Of a DNA stretch of 64,000 nucleotides, positions 48,580 through 58,126 are shown one piece after another. The notes beneath the pieces are model-generated. The model did not search any database. It was given only the letters and a program-made list of their open reading frames with translations, and was not told where the DNA came from. This DNA is from CAVTPD01 sp963736575 (lineage in GTDB: Bacteria > Bacteroidota > Bacteroidia > Cytophagales > JAAEPT01), in contig CAVTPD010000001.1 in NCBI GenBank assembly GCA_963736575.1, positions 1,116,001 to 1,180,000 on the forward strand, in the 5' to 3' direction. Position 1 is the stretch's first letter, and each line of letters starts with the position of its first letter. The translations under genes were made by a program, and so were the position numbers.

Positions 48580-49518
48580 ATGAAGATATTAGTTACAGGT
48601 GGTGCAGGATATATTGGTTCGGAGTTGGTGTACAAACTGGCTAGCAGACCCGATGTTGAGAAGGTTTATGTGTACGATAATATTGCGCGTGAAAACCATA
48701 ACTTATTTATTAGTACCAGTAATAAAATACAAACCAGCAAAGTAGAGTTTGTTTTTGGTGACATTCTAGATTCTAGAAAACTGAAAACCTACATTGCTAA
48801 AGTAGATACGGTATATCATTTAGCAGCCGTAACGGCTGTTCCTTTCCAAGGGATAGAGTCGCATATTTACGAGCAAATTAATCACTGGGGAACGGCAGAA
48901 GTGGTGTACGCATGTGAAGAAGCGGAAAACGTTAAAAACGTATTTTATTTAAGTACCATTGGTGTTTACGGTTTCTCTGGAAAAGAAGAAAAGTTAAACG
49001 AAGACTCTAGATTAAACCCACGTGGTTTCTACGATATTTCTAAAATGCGTGCCGAAGAGCATGTGAAACGCTTAATTGGTAAGAAAGATAAAGTGGTTAT
49101 TTTCCGTGCGGCTAACGTTTACGGATATACCCCGGCTATTCATTTCAAAACGGTAATTAACCGATTCTTATTCGATTCTAATTTCAATAACCGAATTTCT
49201 ATTAACGGTAGCGGTAAACAAAGCCGTTCTTTTGTACACGTATACAAATTGGTAGATGTATTGATTGAATCGTTGGTAAAAGAAATACCAAGTGATATCT
49301 ACAACGTAGCGGATAAGAACTACACTATTCTAGATTTAGTAGACATCTTCAAAGAAATTTATCCAGACTTAGAATTCATCTTTATTAACCAACACTTAGA
49401 TTTAAGAGAGTTAGTGGTGAGTTTAGAAGACCAAAAATTGGATAAATACATTAAAATGCCAGAATCGGACTTAAAAGAAGAACTTCTTTGGATTAAAGAG
49501 ACTAGATTCGCTTTTTAA
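48580..49518 (+). CDS. NAD-dependent epimerase/dehydratase (extended SDR)
   Basis: 312 residues. Rossmann motif VTGGAGYIGSELVY, active-site YxxxK as YDISKMRAEEH, and substrate-binding RSFVHVYKLVDVLIE. It resembles nucleotide-sugar epimerases or dehydratases; the product is unknown. It starts 2 bases after the cysH stop. The nuoH TTG follows its stop codon directly in the same frame, with zero spacing. Confidence 0.88.
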   Translation: MKILVTGGAGYIGSELVYKLASRPDVEKVYVYDNIARENHNLFISTSNKIQTSKVEFVFGDILDSRKLKTYIAKVDTVYHLAAVTAVPFQGIESHIYEQINHWGTAEVVYACEEAENVKNVFYLSTIGVYGFSGKEEKLNEDSRLNPRGFYDISKMRAEEHVKRLIGKKDKVVIFRAANVYGYTPAIHFKTVINRFLFDSNFNNRISINGSGKQSRSFVHVYKLVDVLIESLVKEIPSDIYNVADKNYTILDLVDIFKEIYPDLEFIFINQHLDLRELVVSLEDQKLDKYIKMPESDLKEELLWIKETRFAF

Positions 49519-50598
49519 TTGATAGCCTTAGTATTTTCCATAGCGTTAATTGGTGCCTTTGTAGTGTTTGGTGTTTGGGCAGAAAGAAAACTAGCTGGTT
49601 TTTTTCAGGATCGTTATGGCCCAATGGAAGTGGGATTCAGAGGGATTCTACAAACTATTGCAGACGGTATAAAATTGCTTCAGAAAGAAGAAATAATACC
49701 TACCGCTGCCGATAAATGGATGTTTTTAGCCGCACCAGTAATCATATTTGTGGCCACCTTTGCTGGGTTTTCTGTAATTCCTTACGCACCCGATTTAACA
49801 GGTTCGGCTTCAGATGTGGGAGCGTTTATTGTTTTCAGTATAATAGCCTTAGATGTTATTGGTTTTTTAATGGCGGGCTGGAGTTCCAACAACAAATATT
49901 CTCTTTACGGTTCTATGCGTGCGGTTTCTCAAATCATTTCGTACGAAGTGCCTTTGAGTTTAACGGTTTTAGCAGTAGTTATGATTTCCCAATCTTTAGA
50001 TCTGAATGAAATTACAGCGCAACAGGGCATATTGTCTACCAAAGAAAATTACCTTTTCGGTTTAAAAAGTTTAAATATTGATGTAAGTCAAGTAGGCGGT
50101 TTTTTAACCTGGAATATTGTTAGAGCCCCGTTTATGGTTTTTGGTTTACTCATCTTCTTTATAGCTTCGTTAGCACAAGCTAACCGTGCACCTTTTGATA
50201 TACCAGAAGCAGAATCTGAGATTGTTGCTGGTTTTCAGACCGAATATGCGGGATTTCGTTGGTCGGTGTTGATGTTGAGCGAATACGCAATGATGTTGCT
50301 AACAGGTTTGTTAGGAGCTGTTCTCTTTCTGGGAGGCTGGAATACACCATTTCCTAACATTGGAAGTGTAGAATTAGCCACTTGGACAACCGGAACTTCG
50401 GAATTTGGAATGTATGCTTGGGGCATATTTTGGATTTTAATGAAAGCCTTTGTATGGGTTTTTGTACAAATTTGGGTACGCTGGACGTATCCGCGCTTGC
50501 GGGTAGACCAGTTAATGTATTTGTGTTGGAAAATTTTGACGCCTGCCGCTTTTGTATTGGTTTTCTTAGCGGGAATCTGGCGCATGTTAATGATATAA
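49519..50598 (+). CDS. nuoH: NADH-quinone oxidoreductase subunit H
   Basis: Membrane subunit linking the quinone chamber to proton channels. 359 residues with about eight helices. Signatures are VWAERKLAGFFQDRYGPMEVG, LADGIKLL-like TIADGIKLLQKEEI, and RAPFDIPEAESEIVAGFQTEYAG. TTG start at 49519 directly after the epimerase stop. The first helix is complete but a few residues shorter at the N-terminus than typical NuoH. It heads a partial complex I operon. Confidence 0.95.
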   Translation: MIALVFSIALIGAFVVFGVWAERKLAGFFQDRYGPMEVGFRGILQTIADGIKLLQKEEIIPTAADKWMFLAAPVIIFVATFAGFSVIPYAPDLTGSASDVGAFIVFSIIALDVIGFLMAGWSSNNKYSLYGSMRAVSQIISYEVPLSLTVLAVVMISQSLDLNEITAQQGILSTKENYLFGLKSLNIDVSQVGGFLTWNIVRAPFMVFGLLIFFIASLAQANRAPFDIPEAESEIVAGFQTEYAGFRWSVLMLSEYAMMLLTGLLGAVLFLGGWNTPFPNIGSVELATWTTGTSEFGMYAWGIFWILMKAFVWVFVQIWVRWTYPRLRVDQLMYLCWKILTPAAFVLVFLAGIWRMLMI

Positions 50599-50599
50599 T

Positions 50600-51997
50600 T
50601 TGCAAGGAGCGAATAACACATATTGGGGTAATATAAGGGAGTCTTTTTCGTCACTGAAATTGGGCTTAGTAATTTCTTGGAGGCATTTAATATTGGCTTT
50701 ACAAGGAAAGAAACGCAAGCCATTAGCAGTGGAAGATGAGAATTACTTCGATCAGCAAGACGGATTGTTTACCATACAATATCCGTCGGAGGCTATGCCT
50801 GTGCCCGATAACGGACGCTACCGTCTTCATAATGAAATGGAAGACTGTATTGTTTGTGATAAATGTGCTAAAATTTGTCCGGTTAACTGTATAGACATTG
50901 AACCCATCCGTAGTGGGGAAGAAATAAGAAAAGCATCTGACGGTACGTCGGTACGTTTGTACGCCGCCAAGTTTGATATAGATATGGCCAAGTGCTGTTT
51001 CTGCGGTTTGTGTACCACGGTTTGTCCTACCGAATGTTTAACCATGACAAAGTCGTACGACTTTAGTGAATTTGACGTAAGCAATTTAACCTATAACTTT
51101 ACCGATTTAACACCGAAAGAAGCCGAACAGAAAAAAGAGGAGTTTGACATCTTTCAGGCGGCTAAAAAACAAAAGCAAGCGGAAAAAGAAACTACAGGAG
51201 AAAAACCAGCGGCAGCACGACCAAAAGGTATTGCACCAAAAATGAAAATCCCCGTTCCGGCTAAAAAAACAGAGGGAACAAGTGCACCAAAACCGGTGAT
51301 AAAGCCAAAATCAACGGAAGATTCTAGCACTGAACATACAGCGTATAAACCTAAGCCGATTATTAAACCGGTTCAGAAAAAAGAAGGAGAAGAAACAGCA
51401 GCACAACCGAAACCAGTTATAAAACCCAAAATTCCTTTGGTTAAGAAACCAGAAGAAAATACCGGGGAAGAAGCTAAAAAGCCAAGTTTAAAACCTGTAA
51501 TTAAAAAAACAGGTGGTATACCGAAACCTAAAATTCCTTCAACTCCAAAAGCAGAAGGGAGTGAAGATGCAGCAAAGCAAGCGCCTTTGAAACCTAAAAT
51601 ACCGGGCGTAAAAAAACCTGAAGGCGAGTCGGAAGTTCAATCTGAAGATAAATCGGAAAACAAACCGGAAACTTCTGCTTCGGGTGTAAAAAAACCAGCT
51701 TTAAAGCCTGTAATTAAAAAGCCGGAAGGCAAACCAGCAGGAGCGTTGAAACCTAAAATTCCCTCCACCAAAAAAGAAGAAGGAAGTGATGAAGCACCTA
51801 AGAAACCAGCACTAAAACCTAAGATTCTAAGTACAAAGAAACCTGAAGATAAACCAGGTATAGAAAATAAAGAAGAAGGTTCTGCTTCGGAAGAAAAGAA
51901 ACCGACTTTAAAGCCTAAAATACCAAGTGCAAATAAACAAAGCGCGTTAAAACCAAAGATTAAACCTAAAACCGACGACAAGGACAATAACGAATGA
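50600..51997 (+). CDS. nuoI: NADH-quinone oxidoreductase subunit I with long Lys/Pro repeat tail
   Basis: 465 residues against roughly 160-200 for typical NuoI. Residues 1-150 are standard, with two 4Fe-4S motifs: Cys 83/86/89/93 (CIVCDKCAKICP) and Cys 132/135/138/142 (CCFCGLCTTVCP). From about residue 190 to the end, a low-complexity tail repeats units of the form LKPKIPSTKK and LKPVIKK about eleven times, with acidic spacers. The frame is open without errors and the tail ends in an ATGA overlap with nuoJ, so it is genuine coding sequence. TTG start at 50600. The function of the tail is unknown. Confidence 0.93.
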   Translation: MQGANNTYWGNIRESFSSLKLGLVISWRHLILALQGKKRKPLAVEDENYFDQQDGLFTIQYPSEAMPVPDNGRYRLHNEMEDCIVCDKCAKICPVNCIDIEPIRSGEEIRKASDGTSVRLYAAKFDIDMAKCCFCGLCTTVCPTECLTMTKSYDFSEFDVSNLTYNFTDLTPKEAEQKKEEFDIFQAAKKQKQAEKETTGEKPAAARPKGIAPKMKIPVPAKKTEGTSAPKPVIKPKSTEDSSTEHTAYKPKPIIKPVQKKEGEETAAQPKPVIKPKIPLVKKPEENTGEEAKKPSLKPVIKKTGGIPKPKIPSTPKAEGSEDAAKQAPLKPKIPGVKKPEGESEVQSEDKSENKPETSASGVKKPALKPVIKKPEGKPAGALKPKIPSTKKEEGSDEAPKKPALKPKILSTKKPEDKPGIENKEEGSASEEKKPTLKPKIPSANKQSALKPKIKPKTDDKDNNE

Positions 51998-52530
51998 GTT
52001 TTGAATACATCATATTGATTTTCATGATTCTTTTAACTGTTGGTGGGGCATTGGGAACGCTGTTTATTTCCAATATTCTGCATGCGGCTATGAGCTTTTT
52101 GGTAGCGCTTTTTGGCATTGCCGGGCTTTTTGTTTTTGCAGGTGGGGGTTTTGTAGGCATCGCACAAATCATGATTTACATTGGTGGCGTAGTGGTTTTG
52201 ATGGTTTTCGGGATTATGTACACTAATCGGATTGACCCTGTTCGTTCTTTCCACAATAAATCGGGAAGTATGTTGGCGGCTGTTGGTATTGTGGCTTCAT
52301 TATTTACATTATTGTATTACGCCTTAGATTTAAATATTTCAGCGTTTATAACCGTTCCTCAAGGTTTAGCAGAACGTCCTATTTTAGCTACCGAAAATTT
52401 GGGAATTGCTTTCCTTTCAGAATACATTTTAGCCTTTGAACTAATTGCTGTGTTATTGCTGGTAGCATTGGTTGGTGCCATTTATGTGGCCGATAAACGT
52501 AACCGAATTTCTAAGAAAAAAGATGCCTGA
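51994..52530 (+). CDS. nuoJ: NADH-quinone oxidoreductase subunit J
   Basis: 178-residue membrane subunit with five helices. The family block IFVFAGGGFVGIAQIMIYIGGVVVL (positions about 46-70) is present as AGGGFVGIAQIMIYIGG. It overlaps nuoI by four bases and nuoK by eight. Confidence 0.93.
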   Translation: MSFEYIILIFMILLTVGGALGTLFISNILHAAMSFLVALFGIAGLFVFAGGGFVGIAQIMIYIGGVVVLMVFGIMYTNRIDPVRSFHNKSGSMLAAVGIVASLFTLLYYALDLNISAFITVPQGLAERPILATENLGIAFLSEYILAFELIAVLLLVALVGAIYVADKRNRISKKKDA

Positions 52531-52822
52531 TATTTACTTAACCATAAGCGCTCTTTTATTTACAATCGGGTTTACGATTATCGTTATCCGTCGTAACATT
52601 ATTATTGTATTAATGGGGGTAGAATTAATGCTTAATGCCGCTAATCTTAACTTTATAGCCTATGAAGGCACTATTTCTAATCAGGTAGATGGAAATATAA
52701 TGGCTTTGTTTATTATGGTTTTAGCCGTAACCGAAGCAGCCGTTGCCTTGGCACTGGTGATTAAAATTGTGTCGGCCTTCCGTACTTCGGAAGTAGACGA
52801 AATTAACGAAATGAAGGGGTGA
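52523..52822 (+). CDS. nuoK: NADH-quinone oxidoreductase subunit K
   Basis: 99 residues from the ATG at 52523, MPDIYLTISALLFTIGF, with three helices. The conserved membrane glutamates lie in MGVELMLNAANLNF and AVTEAAVALALVI. A longer frame to 52472 is only read-through of nuoJ. It ends four bases into nuoL. Confidence 0.93.
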   Translation: MPDIYLTISALLFTIGFTIIVIRRNIIIVLMGVELMLNAANLNFIAYEGTISNQVDGNIMALFIMVLAVTEAAVALALVIKIVSAFRTSEVDEINEMKG

Positions 52823-54936
52823 TTATTGAGGGCGGAAACATAGCGATTTATTTAGCATATGCTGTAGCAGGCATTCCTATGTTCATTTTCTTCTTCCTAA
52901 TTTTTCTGGGAAGAACTATTAATCGTTTCCGTGGAGTGATAGCTACAACAGCCATGTTTATTAGTACGCTAATGGCGGTTTTGGTTTTACTGAATACGTT
53001 AAAATTTGGTCCGTTTTATTTCAGTTTCCCTTGGATAGAATTTGGTAAAGCATCTATAGACGCAGCTATTCGTATTGATTTTATTTCAGCCTTTTTAACC
53101 TTAATTGTCTGCTTTGTATCGCTTTTGGTGCATTTATTCTCAATTGAATATTTAAGAGGAGAAAGGCATTTTGAAAAATATTTCGCCTATTTGGCTTTAT
53201 TTACCTCCACCATGATTTTTATGATTTGGTCGGCCAATTTAATGGGTATGTTCATTTTTTGGGAATTAATGGGCTTTTCTTCCTATTTATTAATCGGTTT
53301 TTGGTACACCAAAGAGTCGGCAATTTTCGCCAACAAAAAAGCATTTCTGGTCAACAGAGTAGGCGATCTAGGTTTCTTAATCGGTATTTTTGGTACTTGG
53401 TCCATTTACGGAACATTAGATTTAGCTGAAATTCTAGCCAGTGATCTTAGTTCTACACCGTTATTGATTTTAACAGGTTTTGGTTTTATGACGGCCGCAT
53501 TGTCTAAATCGGCACAATTCCCATTACATGTTTGGTTGCCTAACGCTATGGAAGGTCCAACGCCGGTTTCGGCTTTAATCCACGCCGCCACAATGGTAGC
53601 CGCTGGTATTTATTTGTTGTTTAGAGTATTTCCTCTATTAGATGTGGTAGTGCTAAATACCATGATTACTTTGGGCGCAACCACCATTTTATTAGGTGCA
53701 TTAGCCGCAACCGCACAAACCGATATTAAACAAGTTTTAGCCTATTCTACGATCTCGCAATTGGGATATATGTTATTGGCTATGGGTATGGGGGCTTACC
53801 ATGCTGCTATGTTCCATTTGGTAACACATGCTTTTTTTAAAGCTTGTTTGTTCTTGGGGGCTGGTGCCATTATCCATAGTATGTATACGGTTAAACACGG
53901 CTTAAATAAACAAGGAGGAAAAAAAGTAGCCTTTGATGCCCAAAACATGGAATTTATGGGTGGTTTGCGTAAAGCGCACCCGGTTACCTTCTTTTCGTAT
54001 ACTATTGCTACAGCCGCTATCATTGGTTTGCCGTTGTTTTCAGGATTTCTTTCTAAAGAAGCTATTCTAGGTGCTAGTTTGGCTTGGGCAGAAGAAGGAG
54101 GAAATTACCTGATACCCGCTATTGCCTTTTCTGGAGTATTATTGACGGCATTTTATATGGGGCGACAATATTTTATGGTTTTTTATGGTGATTTTAGATT
54201 GAAAAGAAAAGGAGAAGCCTATGCGTATGCCGAAAAATACCTGCAAAATACGCCATGGCCAATGCGAATACCAAACGTGATTTTAGCCTTACTTTCATTG
54301 GGTTTTGTGTTTTCGCTTAATCCTTTTCATTACCAAGATTCTTGGCTTTTTGAAGTGCTTTCTACCGAAGCATTGGCTCAACGTTATATTCCTAAAGTGG
54401 CTTGGCTTGTTCCTACATTATCTGTTTTATTAGCTTTTACAGGCCTTTCGGTAGCTTATTTTGCTTTCTGTACCGAAAAATTAAATGGAGTAATTGCCCA
54501 ACGTTTTGGCCATCATAAACCTTTTGTTTTGTTTCTGAAAAACGGATTTAGAATCAACAATCTTTACCATGTGTTGTTTGTACGTTCTACTTTATTGTTG
54601 GCGGCAATTTCTAATATTATAGACAAATTTTTACTAGACGGAATGGTAAGTCTAGTTTACAAAATTCAGCTTCAGCTTTCTAAATTGCTTGTTTTTATAG
54701 ACAACAAAGTGTTGGATCGTTCGGTGGTTCAATTCGTTCGATTTAATGTTATCTTTGCCCACCTTTTAGCATGGAAGGATAGGGTAATAGTAGATGGTAT
54801 TGCTTTAGGTGCGGCACACACGGTCTCTTTTGTAGGTAGTGTGGGGCGTTCTATGCAGAATGGTAAAATACAGTCGTACGTATGGACGGCCGTATTTGGT
54901 GTGTTTTTATTGATAATAGGATTAATACTTATATAA
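52819..54936 (+). CDS. nuoL: NADH-quinone oxidoreductase subunit L
   Basis: Antiporter-like proton-pumping subunit, 705 residues, about 16 helices plus a long lateral helix near the C-terminus. Signatures are FIFWELMGFSSYLLIGFWY, PLHVWLPNAMEGPTPVSALIHAATMVAAG and KQVLAYSTISQLGYM. GTG start at 52819 overlapping nuoK. Intact. Confidence 0.95.
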   Translation: MIIEGGNIAIYLAYAVAGIPMFIFFFLIFLGRTINRFRGVIATTAMFISTLMAVLVLLNTLKFGPFYFSFPWIEFGKASIDAAIRIDFISAFLTLIVCFVSLLVHLFSIEYLRGERHFEKYFAYLALFTSTMIFMIWSANLMGMFIFWELMGFSSYLLIGFWYTKESAIFANKKAFLVNRVGDLGFLIGIFGTWSIYGTLDLAEILASDLSSTPLLILTGFGFMTAALSKSAQFPLHVWLPNAMEGPTPVSALIHAATMVAAGIYLLFRVFPLLDVVVLNTMITLGATTILLGALAATAQTDIKQVLAYSTISQLGYMLLAMGMGAYHAAMFHLVTHAFFKACLFLGAGAIIHSMYTVKHGLNKQGGKKVAFDAQNMEFMGGLRKAHPVTFFSYTIATAAIIGLPLFSGFLSKEAILGASLAWAEEGGNYLIPAIAFSGVLLTAFYMGRQYFMVFYGDFRLKRKGEAYAYAEKYLQNTPWPMRIPNVILALLSLGFVFSLNPFHYQDSWLFEVLSTEALAQRYIPKVAWLVPTLSVLLAFTGLSVAYFAFCTEKLNGVIAQRFGHHKPFVLFLKNGFRINNLYHVLFVRSTLLLAAISNIIDKFLLDGMVSLVYKIQLQLSKLLVFIDNKVLDRSVVQFVRFNVIFAHLLAWKDRVIVDGIALGAAHTVSFVGSVGRSMQNGKIQSYVWTAVFGVFLLIIGLILI

Positions 54937-54940
54937 AAGG

Positions 54941-56632
54941 ATGAACAGTCATATTTTAAGCTGGACTATATTTCTTCCGCTTTTGGTTAGTGTGTTGGTG
55001 TTGTTGCTCCCAAATGCAAAAACTCAATTAATTAAAGGTGTAACAGTTGCCGGTATCGGTGCTCAATTTCTACTAAGTCTGTTGGCTTATTTCTCATTCA
55101 ATGGCGCTACTTCTGAAGTTCAGTTGGTAGAAAAAGCTTCTTGGATAGAATTTACAGCCGGTAGTTTTGGTACGTTTAAAGCCGAGTATTTTCTAGGTGT
55201 AGACGGACTAAATATTCTCTTAGTCTTGCTTTCTACCTTTGTGATGTTGGTAGCTTCGGTTTCTGCATGGAGCATTAACAAAAACGTTAAAGGATATTCT
55301 GCTTTGTTATTGGTTTTAAGTACAGCGGTGGTAGGGTGTTTTGCATCCCTAGATATGTTGTTGTTCTTTGTGTTTTTCGAATTTATGTTGTTACCCATGT
55401 ATTTTTTAATCGGTATTTGGGGTGGCCCGAAGAGAGAATACGCGGCGATCAAATTCTTCATTTATACCTTAGTAGGATCTATAGCCATTTTAATGGCTTT
55501 AATTGGTTTGTACAATTCTGTAATGGATCCCATACAAACGGCTTTAAATATTGGGCTGATTAACGATATTTCGCAAGCCAGCTCTTCGGTAGTTATTAGC
55601 GTTCAGGAATTAATGAAAGCCGGTCAATTAAAACCAGAAGTTATTGCGCATAGCTTTAACATGCTGTACATGGCCGATTTAAACAACCTGATTTCAGGCT
55701 CAGTTTTCGACATCAACAGCACGCAACAATTAATCGGTGTTTCGGGTAGAACCATAGGTTTCTGGTTGTTATTTATTGGCTTTATTATTAAACTTCCGGC
55801 TGTTCCATTACATACTTGGTTGCCCGATGCCCATGTACAAGCGCCTACGTCAATCTCTGTGATTTTAGCAGGTATTATGCTTAAAATTGGTGGGTATGGC
55901 TTGTTAAGAATTGCTTATCCGGTTTTCCCTGAAATTGGTGCTGAATACGCTTATGTGGTTACCATAATTGCCGTAGTTACCATTGTGTACGCTGCTTATG
56001 TTTCCCTTGGGCAAAAAGAACTGAAAAAATTAGTTGCCTATTCTTCGGTGTCGCATATGGGTTTTGTGATATTGGGTATTGCTTCGTATACTTCAGAAGG
56101 GGTAAACGGTGCTATGTACCAAATGATTAGTCATGGTATTATTTCACCCATGTTGTTTTTGGTTGCGGGTGTAATTTACGACCGAACGGGTAATTTGTTG
56201 ATTTCAGAATACAAAGGGTTGGTGAATAAAATGCCTGTATTTACCGCGTTTACAACGGTGGCGTTTTTTGCTTCTTTGGGTTTGCCGGGTTTCTCTGGTT
56301 TTATTGCCGAAATCTTTATTTTCATTGGTGCCTTTGCTTCGGGAAGTACTACTGGACTTGTACCTCATTGGGCGGTATTCCTTTCTTTATTCGGTTTGGT
56401 AATTACCGCGGGTTATTATCTATGGACACTGCAACGAATCTATTTTGGTAAATTCTGGGTTTCAGAAGCCGAATGGACAGCTAATTTAAAAGACTTAACA
56501 CTTAGAGAGTACATTCTTTTAATTCCGTTAGCGGCGCTTACGTTGTTGCTAGGGGTAATGCCTTTCTTAGTATTAGACGAAATTTCTACCACGGTGAACC
56601 AAATGGTAGAACACCTTTCTAAATTTGTTTAG
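54941..56632 (+). CDS. nuoM: NADH-quinone oxidoreductase subunit M
   Basis: Antiporter-like subunit of 563 residues. Signatures are FVFFEFMLLPMYFLIGIWGG, PLHTWLPDAHVQAPTSISV and KKLVAYSSVSHMGFV. An insertion near residues 190-265 (around ASSSVVISVQELMKAGQLKP) is longer than in E. coli and is common in Bacteroidota NuoM. ATG four bases after nuoL. Confidence 0.95.
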   Translation: MNSHILSWTIFLPLLVSVLVLLLPNAKTQLIKGVTVAGIGAQFLLSLLAYFSFNGATSEVQLVEKASWIEFTAGSFGTFKAEYFLGVDGLNILLVLLSTFVMLVASVSAWSINKNVKGYSALLLVLSTAVVGCFASLDMLLFFVFFEFMLLPMYFLIGIWGGPKREYAAIKFFIYTLVGSIAILMALIGLYNSVMDPIQTALNIGLINDISQASSSVVISVQELMKAGQLKPEVIAHSFNMLYMADLNNLISGSVFDINSTQQLIGVSGRTIGFWLLFIGFIIKLPAVPLHTWLPDAHVQAPTSISVILAGIMLKIGGYGLLRIAYPVFPEIGAEYAYVVTIIAVVTIVYAAYVSLGQKELKKLVAYSSVSHMGFVILGIASYTSEGVNGAMYQMISHGIISPMLFLVAGVIYDRTGNLLISEYKGLVNKMPVFTAFTTVAFFASLGLPGFSGFIAEIFIFIGAFASGSTTGLVPHWAVFLSLFGLVITAGYYLWTLQRIYFGKFWVSEAEWTANLKDLTLREYILLIPLAALTLLLGVMPFLVLDEISTTVNQMVEHLSKFV

Positions 56633-56635
56633 CAA

Positions 56636-58126
56636 GTGGATATAGTTCAGTTAAACGATAATCTTGTACAGATAAAAGAGCAGTTGCAGTTTTTACTGCC
56701 TGAAATTTTACTCTGCCTTGGGATTATTTTCAACATTACCTTCGATTTAATTTCACCGAAATTCAAAAAATGGAGTCCGTATTGGGCATTGTTAGTGGTT
56801 TTGGGAATTCTGGTTTTAGAAGCGGGTTTTGAACCGGCTGAAACAGTTTTGTTTCAGGGGCATTGGAAAAGTGCGTATTTCACTTCTTCCAACAAAATGC
56901 TGGTTTTGGTAGCTACAGCACTATTTCTATTGCTTTTCAATACCAAAGAATTTGCTCATTCCGCTTTAGAAAAAAGTGCCGAATACATTACGCTTGTTTT
57001 ATCGGTTGCTTTGGGTGCAATGGTGATTATTTCTGCTACGCATTATTTGTTGGTGATTCTTGCTTTCGAATTAATTTCTATTTGTAGTTATCTGTTAACG
57101 GTTTTTAAACAGAACAAAAAATCACGTGAAGCGGCTTTAAAATACCTAATATTCGGATTGGTATCTGCCGGTATTTTGTTCTATGGCGTTTCCTTAATCT
57201 TCTTCCATTCGGGTTCTTTACTATTGCTGAATGCCGAAGCCTTACCCGCTACAACAGGGGTGTTAAGTTTAGGGGTGATCTTGGTGTTTATGGCTATTGC
57301 ATTTAAGCTTTCGGCAGCACCCATGCATTTCTGGGCACCCGATGTATATAATGGCATCAGTTATCCGCTAATTGCTTTATTTTCAACCTTACCCAAAATT
57401 GGCGTTTTTGTCTTGTTGTACCATTTCTGTATTTCATACGAAAATATAGAGTTGTTTCATCGGTTTTCTTTGAAAGACTTCATTGCTTTAGTAGCCTTAC
57501 TTTCTATTGTAATTGGTAATACGGTAGCCTTATTTCAGACCAATGTTAAACGTTTAATTGCGTATTCTTCCATTGCGCATACTGGGTTTCTTTTAATAGG
57601 CTTTGCTACAGGTACATTCAATGGTATTTTAAGTGCGTCATTTTACTTGTGGGTATATGTTTTTATGCAGATTGCCTTTGTATTGGGATTGTTAATGATA
57701 AAAAAAGTTTCGGGCAGTGATCAATTAAAATCATTTTCAGGTATAGGAAGAAAATACCCAGAGCTTGGGGTCTTAATGTTTATTATAGTGATTGCTTTGG
57801 TAGGATTACCACCCACGGTTGGGTTTACGGCTAAGTTGTTGGTTTTCGCTTCTTTGTGGGAAGTTTTAGCCGAACAAAAAGTGCTTTATACGGTCCTTTT
57901 TGCAGTAGGTCTAATTAATACAGCGGTTGGTCTATTTTATTATATTAAGATACCATTTTTTATGTTTTTGCGAGATAACATAGCGTTAACACAGGTAAAA
58001 TTTAGTTTGCAAAGCAGAGTTTTATTATGGTTCTTGTGTATGTTATTAATTGTTCTGTTCTTTGCATCTGAATTGGTGCTAACCAAACTAGAATCACATC
58101 TTACCTTAGAAGGAGTATTTAAATGA
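56636..58126 (+). CDS. nuoN: NADH-quinone oxidoreductase subunit N
   Basis: Antiporter-like subunit, 496 residues. Signatures are LVILAFELISICSYLLTVF, PMHFWAPDVYNGISYPLIA and KRLIAYSSIAHTGFLLIGF. GTG start at 56636. It overlaps the following amidophosphoribosyltransferase-like gene by four bases, which closes the operon. Confidence 0.95.
   Translation: MDIVQLNDNLVQIKEQLQFLLPEILLCLGIIFNITFDLISPKFKKWSPYWALLVVLGILVLEAGFEPAETVLFQGHWKSAYFTSSNKMLVLVATALFLLLFNTKEFAHSALEKSAEYITLVLSVALGAMVIISATHYLLVILAFELISICSYLLTVFKQNKKSREAALKYLIFGLVSAGILFYGVSLIFFHSGSLLLLNAEALPATTGVLSLGVILVFMAIAFKLSAAPMHFWAPDVYNGISYPLIALFSTLPKIGVFVLLYHFCISYENIELFHRFSLKDFIALVALLSIVIGNTVALFQTNVKRLIAYSSIAHTGFLLIGFATGTFNGILSASFYLWVYVFMQIAFVLGLLMIKKVSGSDQLKSFSGIGRKYPELGVLMFIIVIALVGLPPTVGFTAKLLVFASLWEVLAEQKVLYTVLFAVGLINTAVGLFYYIKIPFFMFLRDNIALTQVKFSLQSRVLLWFLCMLLIVLFFASELVLTKLESHLTLEGVFK

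Noticed and set aside
51637..51987. Antisense ORF of 116 codons within the NuoI tail
   Set aside because: Repeated Lys/Pro codons give an open but repetitive reverse frame; no start context or family supports it.
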